Shown: piece by piece, positions 48,127-61,739 of the stretch
Layout: every line of letters starts with the position of its first letter
How positions within the stretch are numbered: position 1 is the stretch's first letter
Source: Lenzites betulinus
Lineage: Eukaryota > Basidiomycota > Agaricomycetes > Polyporales > Polyporaceae
NCBI GenBank assembly: GCA_022264855.1
Contig: JABYQU010000017.1
Location: forward strand, 124,001 to 188,000
Length of the DNA: 64,000 nucleotides
Direction: 5' to 3'
Notes under the pieces: model-generated
The model's input: only the letters and a program-made list of their open reading frames with translations
Told to the model about the DNA's origin: nothing
Databases searched by the model: none
Program-made: the position numbers and the translations under genes

Positions 48127-51100
48127 ATGGACAGCTTGCTCGAATCCGCCGGCCTAGCCCTCTCCTCGCTCGCTACCAGCGACTTTTCAATCATGGACGA
48201 TGATGACGTCTCCGTGCCCGACTCGCCGTCGTCCGAGTCCGGTACGCTTTCCCCGGGCTCTCTCGAGAAGCAGCGCGCGTCCCTGCAATCCTACCTCAAT
48301 GCGCTCCCATACCAATGCGAGTCTCCGGAGGAGATGAATGCGAGACTAGAATTCATCGTCGGACGTATTTCTGTCTGTGCCGAGACCAAGAACTGGCTCG
48401 TGCTCACTACATGGGATGGCATGCTGCAATGGTACGTTCAGCCACAGGTACTCGGGTAACTTAGCAGCTAAATAAAATTCTCCTTTGTAGCTGGCTGCTC
48501 ATGCGTTACCCGATGGCCAAGCCCGTTCGTGCGAAGCTCACACGCGTATACTTTGAGCTATGCCTCGTTCCCGGCATAGAGCCCCGCGTCATGCGGAGCT
48601 GGGCAGACATGCTCTCCCGCCTCATCTGTAACAAACCAGACAGCCGGCGCAAGCTCGATACCACGGATCTGCAACTGCCTTGGAAACCTCTATGGCGTGT
48701 GCTGCAGAAGGAACTCTGGCCAAAGAAGAGGATGCACGACTCATCGTATGGCTTTTTGGGTCGATCTGAGATTCCATGCTCATGTTATATACTAGGCGAA
48801 ATGTCGTCAATATTCTTCTGTTCGTCGCAGAGCAATGTAGACGCTACTTCCCCACCACCGAAATCCCAGAGATGCTAGCCACCTTCTTGCCCATGCTGAC
48901 AAAGGACGTACGTGGTAGCCTGTCACAATCCCTTGGAGTTCAGTGGCTCATTAATCCATCCAGACGGTATTGACCTTGGTACCAGTTCTGACGTCTTTCC
49001 TCCCGCCATCTTACCCTTCCACATACATGCCTGTCGTGTTCAAACTCTGGGAGGCATTCAACTCATCCGTCATCGACGACAGATTCGTTGAGCTCTGTGG
49101 GGAGCTGTCCGAAGAACATGTTGCTGGAGAATACAGTGAGTACGGCGCGGAGGGCTGTGCTCAATGGAAGGACGTAGGCATTTGGAACGATGCCGAGTGG
49201 ACGTTCTTGATCGGAAAGACCTTGGGTTCCATGAGTAAGTAAGCTCCACTATGAGCCCTTGCATCCGTTGAATTATACTGCTATAGACGTACCCGTGGGA
49301 GCCACAAGGGTAGGCGGAATAAGGCTACACCATTTCAGCGTACTTACTTGATTTGTAGGGCGCAAGTACGACCGCTGGACATGCCGACAGTATGGCGGAC
49401 AAGCAATCCCTAAGGATCAAGAAACTGATCAACCGGAGCGGTACGCCACAGGGATTCGGATACCATCATAGTGCACTCTTGACATACTCTTACAGGTGCT
49501 CTCGCCAAATTGATCGTATACTCGCTCTCCCTGGATGGGCCAATCCGTGACAATGGCAATAGCGGTGGTACACTCTCGTCCGAAGGCTTCGTTGCTGGGT
49601 CGAGGGCCCTTGATTCCCTTGACAAGCTTATCACAAGCGTCGAGTCGTTCTTCCATCCTTCCAACTATGGGATTTGGAGCCTAAACGTGAGCGACATTTA
49701 CCACTGTACAACATGATTTATTCTAAATATCCCTTCGTAGCTTACACACTTCGTGCAACGCCTCATGGCTGAATTCTCCAAGAGATGGAAAGAAGAGCAG
49801 CAACCCCACTGCAAGACTCCGGTCGTAAGTCCCGCCATGATAACATGAACCGTACTCTCACATCTTCCTCAGACGCGCCGCCTGACACCAGAGATCCGAC
49901 GGAACTTCATCATGATTCTTCGGACACCGGTTCTGCTCTCCATGTTCTCCAAGGACCCCTTCACTATCAGCTACTCTCAGGCAGCGATCCGTGCAATGGC
50001 TCTACTAGAACCTGCCCTGGTGATGCCAGAAATCCTAGAGCGTGCTTACAGCGGGCTGGAGGTTGTGAACGAGACGCATCGCACGACTTCCGTCATGACA
50101 ATGCTATCGGCCGTTGCGCTTCCCCTGGTCAGCGAGAAGATCTATCTAGGAGGACAGAAACACATCGTGCCTTTGCTAGAGCTGTGCATACCTGGCATCG
50201 ATCTCGTAAGTGTCAACGAAGGTAGCTCGAACTTCGTGGATCAATTTATTGAACAATTCGTTTCGTAGAACGACCCGGTCAAGACGATATGCGCAACGAT
50301 GTTCATCACGTCGGTCGTGCAGCACATGAAGATCGCCGATGTCTCGATGCATCAAGTGGGGGTAGATTTGTCTAGTGATGCGCCCGCAGAGGACGTCATG
50401 GATGTGGACTCGGAGAACGAGCAGCAACTGCCCTCCGGCGTTGAAGGACCTGGCATGCCCGCGCTCAGCCGCGAAGAGGAACGTGCCCTCACCCGCGAGA
50501 GCACTGCCGCATGGGCCGACTGGGTGACATCGCTTTTCCGTCGTGTCCTCGCCCTCTTCGAGAACCTCCCCGAAGAGGGTGGCAAGAAGGGAACGACGGG
50601 CGGTAAGATGGAGGAGGCTGTCCTCAAGGCAATCAAGGGCGCGCTCGATACCGTGTGCCTTCACCTGTCCGACTCGCTGTTCGACCTGGTCCTCAAGCTA
50701 GTGTACGAGTATGCAAGCACAAATGCAAAGTCGAACGCGGTGCGGGCATTCGGACAGCTCGTCTCATGTCTTGCGCGTGCCCGCCCTGAGAAGACCGTCG
50801 ACCGCTTCCTCCCTTTCTGCATCGGTCAGATCCAGGAAGAACTCAAGCACGGAGCGTCAAGCATTCGCACCACATCAACACACGAGGCCGTGCCTTCCGA
50901 CACGACCTTACACTGGAGTACGTACGCAACCCCATTCATCATATCTCTAGCCGCTGACTTGAGGCACAGACATGTCCATTCTCCGCGGCTGCTTCGGATA
51001 TGGTGGCGGCTCGGTGAGAAAAAGCGGTGGTTCTAAATGTCGCGCCGGTCGCTCACAGCTCCCGCTGCAGATTCTGAAATACAAGGATCAGCTGCTTGGC

Positions 51101-54100
51101 CTCATGGCACTCCTAGTGGAGAAGACGAAGAGCGAGCGCGGGTACACTGGCACAGGCCGCCTAATCAACCGCATCCTACATTCGGCTGCGACGATCTATA
51201 CGCTGAACGCTCGCTACGTGAACCCAGATGAGTGGGACTCACCAGGTTCGGGGAGCATTTGCGGCGTCACAGTCATATGTCTTACGCGAATGTATCGTCG
51301 CCCTCGCAGAGTTCAACCGAAACCTAACCAGCCAGTGGGGTAAGATGTACGAGGCAGACGACGTCGAGGTCGTGTGGCATGGTACGTAACGTGTCCCCCG
51401 AACTTGTTGTCGCAGGGGAGTTGACTGCCGCCGACAGTGCCGACGCGGGACGAGATCGAGTTTGTGCTCGAGATCCTGGACAAGATTGCTGCTCCCGCGC
51501 TGGACAAGGTCGAGGCCCTGCTCGAGACCGTCGGAAAATGGGATAGCGTCGCCCGCAACGACTTCTGCCGGTACGTGTAGTTCTTAATCTACTTCCTATT
51601 TTCAGGGGGTGCTGAGCTTGTCTCCCAGGTATCTCCATGCCGCGCGCTCCGTCTGGGGCGGCCTGCCTACCTTCCTCCTGCAGGGCGCGAAGCAGGTCGT
51701 GAACCCTTGTCTGAACGCAGAGATCGAGGTGCCCGAGCTGCTGGTCACCCCTCTCGACGTGAAAGCAGGCTTTGCGCTCACGGACCCGAGCGATCCGCAA
51801 TACCAACGGGCGTTGGCACATCGCACGCGGTTCGGCCAGTTGGCCCACCGTGCTGCGGATGTTTTGCGCAAGGAGAGTGAGGGCGAGGACCATATCGACG
51901 CTGTCATCGGGGTGTCGCGTGCCATTGATGTGTACTTGCTCGAGTATGCTATAACCCGGAGCAGCTTCGAGAGTCTCACGAAGGCGTATCGCCAGGCGCG
52001 AGAGTATGTTCATGTTACATCTATGCGACATGCCAACTGACCATTTGTGTAACAGCTCAAATCGCATCTGGCCAAAGCAGCGGGAGAACTCGCGCATTGT
52101 GTTCTTGAAGCGGGCGCAGGTATACAACGCCGGCCGTCTGTATATGCATGCGCTGTACCGTCGGCGAGAGGCACTCGATGATCAGCTACTTGAGGACCTC
52201 ATCGAGATGTCGCTCTCGCCGTACACGAGGGTGCGAAGGTACGCGCGGTCTAAATTCGTCCTGTACTCTTGCTAATGGGGTTCAACGTTAGACATGCGCA
52301 AGCAGTTCTCCATAATGCATGCGGAGTAAGTGAGGAGTTATCGTCATTCGGGTGGTTGTCTAATGCTTCCTAATGCCTCCTCAGTACTTTGTGCGGTCGA
52401 CACGGTTTACTCTGCCATATTTATTCCGTGCGCTGGAGAAGAAGAACGACCCCGATCGCATGAAGGGCGCGCTATACATTCTCTGGAACAAAGGCACGGC
52501 TGCGTATGCGCTCGCAGGTAAGTAGGCCGAGATTCAAACACTGAGGATGACTAAACCGAGTTTCTGTCAGATATCAACTTCAACGGACAATACCTTGCGG
52601 CTCTATTGAACTGCCAACACCAGGAAAAGGTAGTACAAACACCTTTTGGTGCAGTCCATGAGACGCTTAAACTCTATATAGCCGTCGGTCCAGAAGCTTG
52701 TCGGGAACGTCGCCCAAGATGCGTTGGTTTACCTGAACGAGGAATCTTGTCACACAGATGCGTTCATTGAGGAAATCCCTGGGGTGCTGCAAGCGCTAGC
52801 GGAGCTGAAACACGAGTTCTCGGGACCCATTGTCGACCCTCGCATACTGCGAGAGGCCATATCGAAGACCAATGCTCGTGTGACGCTCAAGAACGATCGT
52901 TATGCCCAGGCGGTAAGTTTACGCAACGTTCTGACACCGGCGCCGGTGATAACGCGCTGTTTGAAACAGGTGCTCGAAATATTAGAAGTGGCCGATCGGC
53001 CTGCTACTCATGTAAGACTAGGGGTGCACGTTGGTGGGGAACCTGTATGCTGACAGCTTGACAGTGGAGATACGTACAATTTGCCATTCGGTTCCTATAT
53101 GGGCTCCTGCGGAGGGACTTTGCTCCGCCACCGGCCCTGGCAGCGTTCTTCCTTAAGCAAAGTATCAGCCCGCACACAACGATCCGAGTGACCGCACAGA
53201 AGTAAGGTCCCGTTCCATTGTCTACTCATAGTCGGCTCAATAATGTTCCACCAACAGGGCCGTTGTCAAAGTCTGTGCCCATGTCAAGATTCGCACCTTC
53301 TCGAAGTCAAGCGACCAACTCTGGCTGGATGACTGGGAGAACCCTCTGAAGGTCGACATCCCTGTGACCGATCCATCCGTGTTCCTGGCGCAACATGGTC
53401 AGCCGGGATACCCTGCTGGGCACGAAGGGTGCGTCTCAACGGCGTCAACATCCTTCAGCACTTACCTTCTTTTTCCAGGGACCTCCGTGTGGACAAAATT
53501 GAGACGGGCTTCTTGGTCTGGACGCCGACGGTCAAGGGGTATCGAGCTGTACCCGAAGGACCGTCACCCTTCTCGTGGGAAGAGGCCTCGATCCCCGTCC
53601 TTCGCGCGATGAGCGAAGTCATGGCTCAGGGGAATTTCTTCACGGTGCTGGCCCTGTTGTGGGGTCAGGAGTCCATGAAGAACTCTACGACACCGGAGCT
53701 ACGGGCGGAGAACGTCACATTCATGAAGTCCATTGGTACGTTACCGTTCTTTTCAGGCAATTTCAGGGGTACTAAATCGAAGCGCAGCCAAGATGTTCGA
53801 ACACGAGCAGCTACCAGCTGTCTTGGCCACCATCGACCCCCTGCTTGCAGACGGCGACCGTTACAAGCAGCGTTCTGGTGCCGAGCTGCTGGCCGGCCTG
53901 TCGCGGGGTACGTGCGGCGCCGCATTGTTTGGGCATGCGCTGATCTATGCGCAGGCGCGAAGCATTGGCCGAAGCAACACGCCGACCACCTGTGGTCTTG
54001 GATCGCGTCTCGCCTCAATCGGATCTACGCCCAGATGAAGCCTGACACTGTCTCGTTTTGGGAGAACTTGCTCAGCGTATGCCTTCTTCACCTTAATGCC

Positions 54101-55988
54101 TGACAAAACCCTGAACGCCGAGTTCCAGGAACAACTCGTGGACCGCGATCCCCGGCGCACGGCACCGCTCGTGAAGTGGATCCTATCTCTTCCCCTAGAC
54201 TTCCACGGAGACTCGGCGTTTGCGAGTACGTCATTTTGGCCCCTATTGCCGTCGGGCACGACTGATAGCGCTGCAGTGAGCAAGTCTCTGTCGATATTCA
54301 ACATCTTGGTCGATTGCCTCGATCTGCGGTTCCTCCCCTTGGCCGACCAGTACATCAACCTATTCTTGGATAATGCAAACACTGGGTACGCGGAGGTACG
54401 AACGCACCCCTATGTCTTATATGGGCCATATTATAACAACTCTGGCCACAGATCCGCTCGCAGATCGCTCAGAACATCTACGCTATCATTAGTATCCAGT
54501 GGAGACCAGTATACCCCGTTGCAACAGACTTCATAGATGCCTGCGTCCGGACCGCTGATCCGTTCCGCATCCGGTATGTGACCTCACTACTGACGCATAC
54601 ACCCCTCTCTTATATTCTTTCTCAGGCAAGCGAGATACCTTGAACGCATTTCACAAATTGTTAGCCAACTACCGGCTTGGCGAGAGGAACGCTTGGCACC
54701 GCCTCGAGTGAGCCAGTCGCAGTACGACAAAGTGGGATTGACCAGTACGTCTCCTGGCATGACGTCGTATACCTTAACGTCTGTTAACATGTCCGCTGCT
54801 AGTCTTGCAATGGGTGTGGGACTTCGCGCATGGTCCTCAAGCACCACTGATCTTCCCATATGTCGTCGTCCTTCTGTAAGAAGATCTTGTTCTCATCCTG
54901 CACATGATGCTCATATTTTCCTCAGTCCTGAGATCATCCGGATGTCTGAACTCAACGATAGCTCGGAGCTGCAGACATACAGCTCAGCAGTCCTCTATGT
55001 CTTGTCCGCTGTGACACCTCCCCCAGAGTTCATCGAAGTCATTGCCGACAACTTCATCAACGCGATCAAGTCGTCAATCGTAAGTGGTTTTACGAAACGG
55101 ACTACTAGTTACTAAACTACAACTTCCAGTCGTGGCGTATCCGCGTGAACGCGCTGCCGACCCTCATCGTCTTCTTCTACCGGAACCTGCTGAGCATGTC
55201 GGGCGAACTGGTCTCGAAGCTGATGAACGTGCTCCTCGGCTGCTTGTCCGATGAGAACATCGAAGTCCGGGAGATGGCTTCCAAAATGCTTTCTGGAGTG
55301 GTACGGTGCTCCCAGCGCCAAAGCATCGTGCCGTTGAAGGTAATAGCAAACGATGTGGCGAATGGTAGCCCGTGCTCACGCTCCTCCGCTAGGACCGATT
55401 CGTCACCATGCTGAGGCGAACGAAGCTCCCCAAGCGAGGCGATCCAAATTACCAGGACGCCTTGCGGTCACTGCACTCTGCCATTCTCGGCATCTGTGCT
55501 CTGATCGAGAGTTTCCCGTACTCGGTGGAACCTTGGATGCCGCCGCTTACTGAAGGTCTGTAGACCTCTTTGTGCAGCAGTCAACGCTTCTGTTACTCAA
55601 CGATGTGTCTCCAGTGCTGGCAAACCATGCCACGGATCCGTTGCCGATCTCGAAGACCATTCGCAAGTGTGCATCAGAGTTCAAGAAGGTACGTCTCTAC
55701 GTAACGATGATGTGTGTCTCAGGACCCATTATTTACCGCCTTACCTGCCGCCTTGTTGTTTCGTTTACAGACGCATCAGGTACGTTTCGCGGCGCGCATG
55801 TGCACGTCCGCACTACTAACCAATTTGCCTCTAGGACACTTGGCACAAAGATCAGCTTGCGTTCAACGATGACCAACTGCAGAGCCTGTCCACCATGCTC
55901 GTCGGCACATCGTACTGTACGTGATAATCTCCGCTCCGCTGCAAATCAGAACTTGCTGACCCCTTTCGTTCTCCGTGTAGACGCGTGA
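48127..55988 (+). CDS. BLM10: Proteasome activator BLM10/PA200
   Basis: Giant HEAT-repeat protein that caps the 20S proteasome. It starts MDSLLESAGLALSSLA and spans nearly 7.9 kb with many short introns, giving roughly 2000 residues, the family size. N-terminal blocks include ALPYQCESPEEMNARLEFIV and LQLPWKPLWRVLQKELWPK. The middle has DVDSENEQQLPSG in an acidic loop and long helical repeats throughout. The final exons read DTWHKDQLAF, LQSLSTMLVGTSYYA then TGA at 55986-55988. The last three residues Tyr-Tyr-Ala are the HbYX gate-opening motif; its codons are split by the last intron, leaving an 8-nt final coding exon. Internal exon joins were not all checked. Confidence 0.92.
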
Positions 55989-58900
55989 TCTGTCTCAACG
56001 TTGTTTTGCATCCGCACCATCCACCCCCCGGTCTGTATCAACTCGTCTGCATCACCGTAACTATGTATCACTACGTCCCCGTCTCGAATACAAAGACCGC
56101 ATCCGATCTGCAACCAAACTCTCGCGCGTACACTGCATCCGAGCCGCGCTCCGTGTATTTTCCTGTCTATCACTGACATATCAACAATTTCGCACAGCGG
56201 GCGGATCTGATGTACGCTACACTGGGTGGCGGGCCCGATGTGCACTTGTGACCCCAGGTCCCTATTGTCCCGGAATGCGGTGGGATGCCGTACAACGGTA
56301 CATCACTCGAGATGGGACGCCGGGACCGACTGGAGGATGCTGCCATACTAGCGCCCGGTCCTGCACGTTCGCACGAGAAGGTGTTCTACGGGGCCTTTCA
56401 ATTAGCATGTACGTTGAGAGTTTTCGCACTCTGAGCCTGTTCGAGCATGTCGCGTACGCCCTAAGTGAAGGCATCCCTGGGCGGAAAGGCGGCGAACATG
56501 ACCAGCCAATCCGCGGGCCAGACGTCTGCGCGGCACCTCTGACATGCATATAGGCCTGCTCAGGTGTCCGGTACTAGTCATCTCTGGCCCCCAGGTGCGG
56601 TACTGAAGAGTACGGACGAGCGTGCGGAGACGTATGAGAACGCACGGAGCCCGTCACACGGTTTTCCGTCGACCCTTCCACCGTCGCTCGCGCACAACCT
56701 CGGAACGGGCGCACATCACACCTCATGCGCACGCCTCGCCGCCGGAACACACGTCCAGAAAGCCTGGCTGAACGTTCAAGCAGTGTTCGAGGGGGTCGAA
56801 CGCGTCGCTGCTGCACGCCCGACCGAGACCCGCGCGGACGGCGAAGCGCAGGTTAACGTCATCGCACGCAGCGAAAGGCATCCCAGGTTCCAAGTTCCGC
56901 CAGCTTCGCGCGCAGAGAGCGAGAAGCCCCGGGCCTGCAGCCCTGCGGATCCGCTGCGTGCACTATCCAGGCTGCTGGGCCAGCGCAAATGCGCCCGAGA
57001 GCCTTCTGCGGTTCGGGCGAGCTGGCTGGGCGGGTCTCTCGGTGGTGAGTGGACACTCGCTCAATGTCCGCCTTGCCTGCGCACGCAGTCAAGCTCGGTG
57101 CGCCAATGGCATCGACGCAGCGGCGCTCCAGGACGGCCGCAATACAGTCGTGTTGTAGTCGTACCGTGCAGGGCGGCGGGGGACCAAACGGGGGCGGTGG
57201 TCAGTGGCGACAGGCCTCCCAGCTTCCGCCGCTTCTGTGGAACGGTCCCCGCGGCGGTCCCTGGGGCGAGTGCGGGGTGCGAGCGGCCCCAGCGGGACAC
57301 GTGCATGCAGAGCGTCTGGCTAATCAGAAGGCCAGCATGCGGCGGACTCGAGGCTGTCATGTCGAGAGGGCGTGGCCGGCGCGACGCAGATCGGAGCAGC
57401 CGCCGCGAGCGGCTGGTGGCTGCAGCTGGATCCGGGTTGGACGCTGAGGCCAGGGCTGAACTCTCCTCGGAGGCAGACTGCGTCGACGGCGCAGTGATAC
57501 TTCGCGGAGGCCCGTCGAGCGCTGCCTCCGGCATAGGGGCAACGGCTGACTCGGACGGCGCTGGATAAAATTTAGAGGGACACAACTTTGGCTTCAGTTC
57601 GGAGGATCGGCAGAGGGCACCCGCGACGGTACCGCGTATCAGCACGCAAATAACACGACGCGGGAGGTGGGGTGTGTAGCCGACATGCGTTTTCAATTAC
57701 CAAATACGATACCAAAGGAGGACCACGGGAGAGTCATTGCGTGGCGGAGGTTTGCCCCATAAGATGATGGGCGCCGACGTCTTCGCGGCTTCTGCTACCT
57801 CACTAACCCACGTAAGGACGGCTGATGACTCTCCTGAAAGACAAAACGACGACTCACTTGCGGTTCTTGATTCCCCACACAGGGGTGCGTCCTGCAGCAG
57901 GTGTACTCTCGAGTCACCACCCACCTGCAGAGAGGCACTTTCCTGGCCCGACCAAGCACGGGCGTATGTGAAAAACGGCGGCGGGCGTGGCACAATCGCT
58001 CAACATCGATCAGACAAGGCCGTGCTACGGTAGGGCCAATCTGACAGCGAGCAGAGGAAATTCAGGGAGGGCTGCGCCCACACTGGTCGAGAAGGGTGTG
58101 GGGATGCCTATAAGAGGAAACGCCGCGTTCCGACAGTGTATTGGGAAGCGCCCGCGGGAGTTCCGAGCAGCGCGGCGCGTGTGCTCACCTCTCCGCGCAA
58201 AATTAACTGGAACTCTTCCTTCCCGAGCTGGGACACGCGGAGTGTCGGCGAGTGGGTGCACACTGAAGCCGCATGTATGTGCTCGTCGCTACGCGCGACG
58301 AGCGAGCCCAGGACTCAGCGCCGCTGTTTATGGGCGTCTGGTGGCACGTGGCAAAAAGTGGGATCGAACATGCACAGCGTCTCAGGCTGGCTCGCCGCTG
58401 TGCGGACGTTGGCGGGGTGGTGCAGCACAATGGGATCGATGAGAGCAGCAATGAGAGATCGCGATACACGACGGTCGGGCGTGTGGTGGGGGCGGCGGGG
58501 CGACGAGCAAGGGTGGGCAATCGCCGCCGCAAGACGGGCACGTTGCAATCAGACCCTGAGCTTCTTCCGTAAGGCTGGCGCAAGGCTCCCCCACCGCCGC
58601 CTCTCTCCCTCCTCCCTCCACGACGTCCTCGTCGCCGTCCAGCATCCATCCTCGCCATCAATCCATCCTATCTATCAAGCATCTTTCTCGCATTCAGTCA
58701 CGATCCAGCCGCGCATTCTTCCAATTGTTTATACCATTCCACCCTTCGCTCGATAGACCTCTTGTCCGCTCGGCCCATCGCTCCCAACCCAGCGACAGCC
58801 TCCGCCAGGCCCAGGGCTCGTCGCCGACCTTTGCATCCCCCATCTCCGCGCGCGCACGACTCACGCATCAGCCCCGCCTCACCCCTACTCTGTTTGCCTA

Positions 58901-59274
58901 GCAAGCATCTCCGCACCTTTTTATCCATCAAGCACTAAGGACGTGGTATCGGCAACTTATTGCTAATTCGTAAGCAGCCACGCTGCGGCCTCGTATATCT
59001 TCCTGCCCCAGAACACGCGTACTCACTCGGATCCCCACCATGTCCCTCACAGTTACGACCCCCTTCAGCGACGCGACGAACTTCCCTCTTCACGACCTAC
59101 ATCCACACCTCACCTCAAAATACTCTCGACGCACCCGCCCAGTGTACATGTTACCCGCCACCATGACCACTAGAAGGACCCCTAGCTCTGCTCTTGGCAA
59201 GGGTGCGCACTTCGTCATCCTGTGCCGTGTCTATCCACGATTGACGCGTCGCAGCAGATCTTTCCGACAGGAAT
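55989..59274. other. Long intergenic region upstream of the CCCH gene
   Basis: 3.3 kb, the longest gap in the window. It becomes strongly G+C-rich at about 56.6-57.5 kb, where long frames overlap on both strands (plus 56564-57568, minus 57061-57696) with Arg/Ala/Pro-rich, domain-free products; these look compositional. The last 700 bp are C/T-rich and probably the promoter and long 5' leader of the CCCH gene, with upstream ATGs (for example 59040, whose frame runs past the main start). No supported gene or RNA was recognised. Confidence 0.5.
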
Positions 59275-61739
59275 ATGGCCACGCCGCCCAATGGCACCGG
59301 CCACTGGCGATTGAACTCGAACGGACAGCTCGTGGACACATCTGACTGGGAACTGGCCGACGAGATCGTCAAGCTTCAGATTGGCGGGGACGGCTCTGAG
59401 TCTCAGGTTCGCACTCCCCCGAGATCAAAAATGTCTCCCGCTGGACCGGTGTCTGTGCAGGAATCTTCTCCGCTAGACACTGCGTCGCAGACGAGCCTCG
59501 ACTCAACCTCAACTAATCCCTTGAATCAGAGCGTGAACCTGGCTTCTCATTCGCGCGAATCGTCTGCCGACACCACCGGTTCCCAGGGTTCCGCGTTGTC
59601 GTCTGCCAGCCAAACCCTGCGCGCTCCGCCTGTCACGCCGCTCAAAGTAGGCGCCGTGGGCGAATCGAGGAACCGCCCGCACTCGTACAGCGGCGGCCTG
59701 TCCAGCACTGACCTCATCAGGCTCCAGCAAGCCGGCGGCAGCCCCGGAACCACTGACTCCTGGTCGTCTCCCAACGGTACTCCCGAACGCCAGCAACAAC
59801 AGGCGGAGCAGCTGACGTACCCATCGCTGTTGGGCACGCACAATGGCCCATCGTCGCGTCTTTCGGAGCAGTCCCTGTCGCAGAGTGGACTATCGCGCTC
59901 AGAAGAGGACATTCAGAACGACTACCGCGCTCAACAGCAGCGTCAGTACAACGCCGCACATGCCGGCCCGCCGCCGCAAGTTGGCGCTCCATTCATGCAC
60001 AACCGACCGCCCAACGTTGCCACGAACATCCCCTATCGTCAGCCCCCGCCACGCGCATTTAACCCAGCAATTCCGCCGGTGGTGCCTACGCCCACAAATT
60101 TCGGCGGATACCCTGCACCTGTGCATCCAGGGGCGATGCCTGTCGCCGGCCCGCAGCAAGACCTGTACAACATGATGTTGTCGACGCCCCCCCTCGAAAA
60201 CCCTACGATGGCACGTCTTCAACAGCAATCTGGCGTCTTCCAGCGTACTCACCAGCACTCTGCCTCGGATCCTGCCTCTCTTCGTGACCCTGCTACTCTT
60301 GCTCTGCTGAACAACGCTTTTGCTGCTGGCCAGATGTACGCTCCTGCGATGGGTCCGCCTCATGCTTTGTCCATGTTCGCGAACCAGTTCTACGGCGCAC
60401 CCAACGATGCTTACCCGTCTCCTGAGCTCGCTGCCCAAATGATGGCGCAGCTCCAAGCCCAGTACACTGGCTCTTATGGTGTCCCGCTCTCCTCGCCCGG
60501 CGTTGCCCTGACCAACACTGGATCGTCGATCGGAACAAATTCGACGGGCAACGGTCCGAGCGCCAACAACCGCAAGTTGGGTCTCTACAAGACCGAGCTT
60601 TGCAGGAGCTGGGAGGAGAAGGGCAGCTGTCGCTACGGGGCGAAGTGCCAGTTCGCGCACGGCGAAGATGAGTTGCGGAAGGTTCAACGGCACCCCAAGG
60701 TTTGTACCCCTCCGCCTCGTCGCCTATAAGGTTTTCCCGGCTGACCACCCGATTCCCCTTCGCGATCTTTAGTACAAGACCGAAATTTGCAGAGTGAGTT
60801 TCCCACAGTACTGCGACCCTTACAAGCGCTCACGGCTGACTATCACGATTTCAGACGTTCTGGGTTTCTGGGTCCTGTCCATACGGAAAACGCTGCTGCT
60901 TCATCCACACGGAACTTCCTGCGAACGGTGCTGCACCCGGAGCTGACGGCACCCCGCCGCCGAGCCACCCTGACGGGCGTGCGCGGTCGTCGAGTACCAA
61001 CAGTGACCCCAACGATGTGTCCTCTAGCTCTCTTCTTGCCCGCATCTCGGCGAAGCGCACCCAAGAGAACGCGATGAACTCTGGACCGAACAGTCTGAGT
61101 ACCACCCCGCCGTCTGCAGGGTTTCAGGTGAACGGCCGCCCCGAGTCGCTGCGCGTGAACACGAACTTGAACGAGGCCGCAACGATCTCGAAACAAAACA
61201 AGTCCGCGTACCCCACGTACGCGCACAATGGCGTCCTCATGCAGCAGACAGAAGAGGTCACCGCAAGATCGCCTGGTCCGGTGACTGCAGGGCCCGACTT
61301 CGGCAGACACGCGAGTTCTAGATTGGACATCGTGGGCTCGCAGGTACGCACATGCCGTGATACAGAGTTTGCGATAACATGTCGCTGAACGCGTCCTTTG
61401 CAGCGCGGCGGCCCGAAGACGGCCGTGAACCCGAGCGTGCGCCACTCGTTCAACGGGAGCGAGATCCCCATCGACCTCAGCACGGTTGTCACGCCCACCG
61501 CGGCGAACCCGTCGTCGCAGCAGCTGAACGCGTCCCCCGAGGGCCCGAAGGTGTCCCGCATCCAGGGCCACGTGCGCTCGGGCAGCGCAGGCAACTGGGC
61601 GAGCGCGACGGCGCGCAACAACGGCTCCCTCACCGCCTACCCGCTCTCGTCCATCCCCGGCAGCGAGCTCAAGAACACCTCCCCCTGGGCAGAGTACGGC
61701 GTCGGCTCCTCCCGCCTGGCGGAGAAAAATTGGGCTTGA
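59275..61739 (+). CDS. Tandem CCCH zinc-finger RNA-binding protein (TIS11/ZFP36 type)
   Basis: Predicted binder of AU-rich elements that promotes mRNA decay. Four exons join in phase: 59275-60699, 60773-60793, 60855-61343 and 61404-61739, giving 756 residues. The N-terminal half is Gln/Ser/Pro-rich and disordered. Two CX8CX5CX3H fingers follow: [15 protein letters not shown] with CQFAH, and [15 protein letters not shown] with CCFIH, each preceded by YKTE as in TTP proteins. The second finger's YKTEICR is coded by a 21-nt micro-exon. The C-terminal part is Ser/Asn-rich. The first intron separates the two fingers. The start is the first ATG that gives [14 protein letters not shown]; upstream frames are unrelated. 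Confidence 0.92.

Noticed and set aside
57061..57696. 211-codon minus-strand frame in the 3.3 kb gap
   Set aside because: Product is low-complexity Arg/Ala/Pro/Ser, overlaps an equally long opposite frame, and shows no domain, so it was not called a gene.
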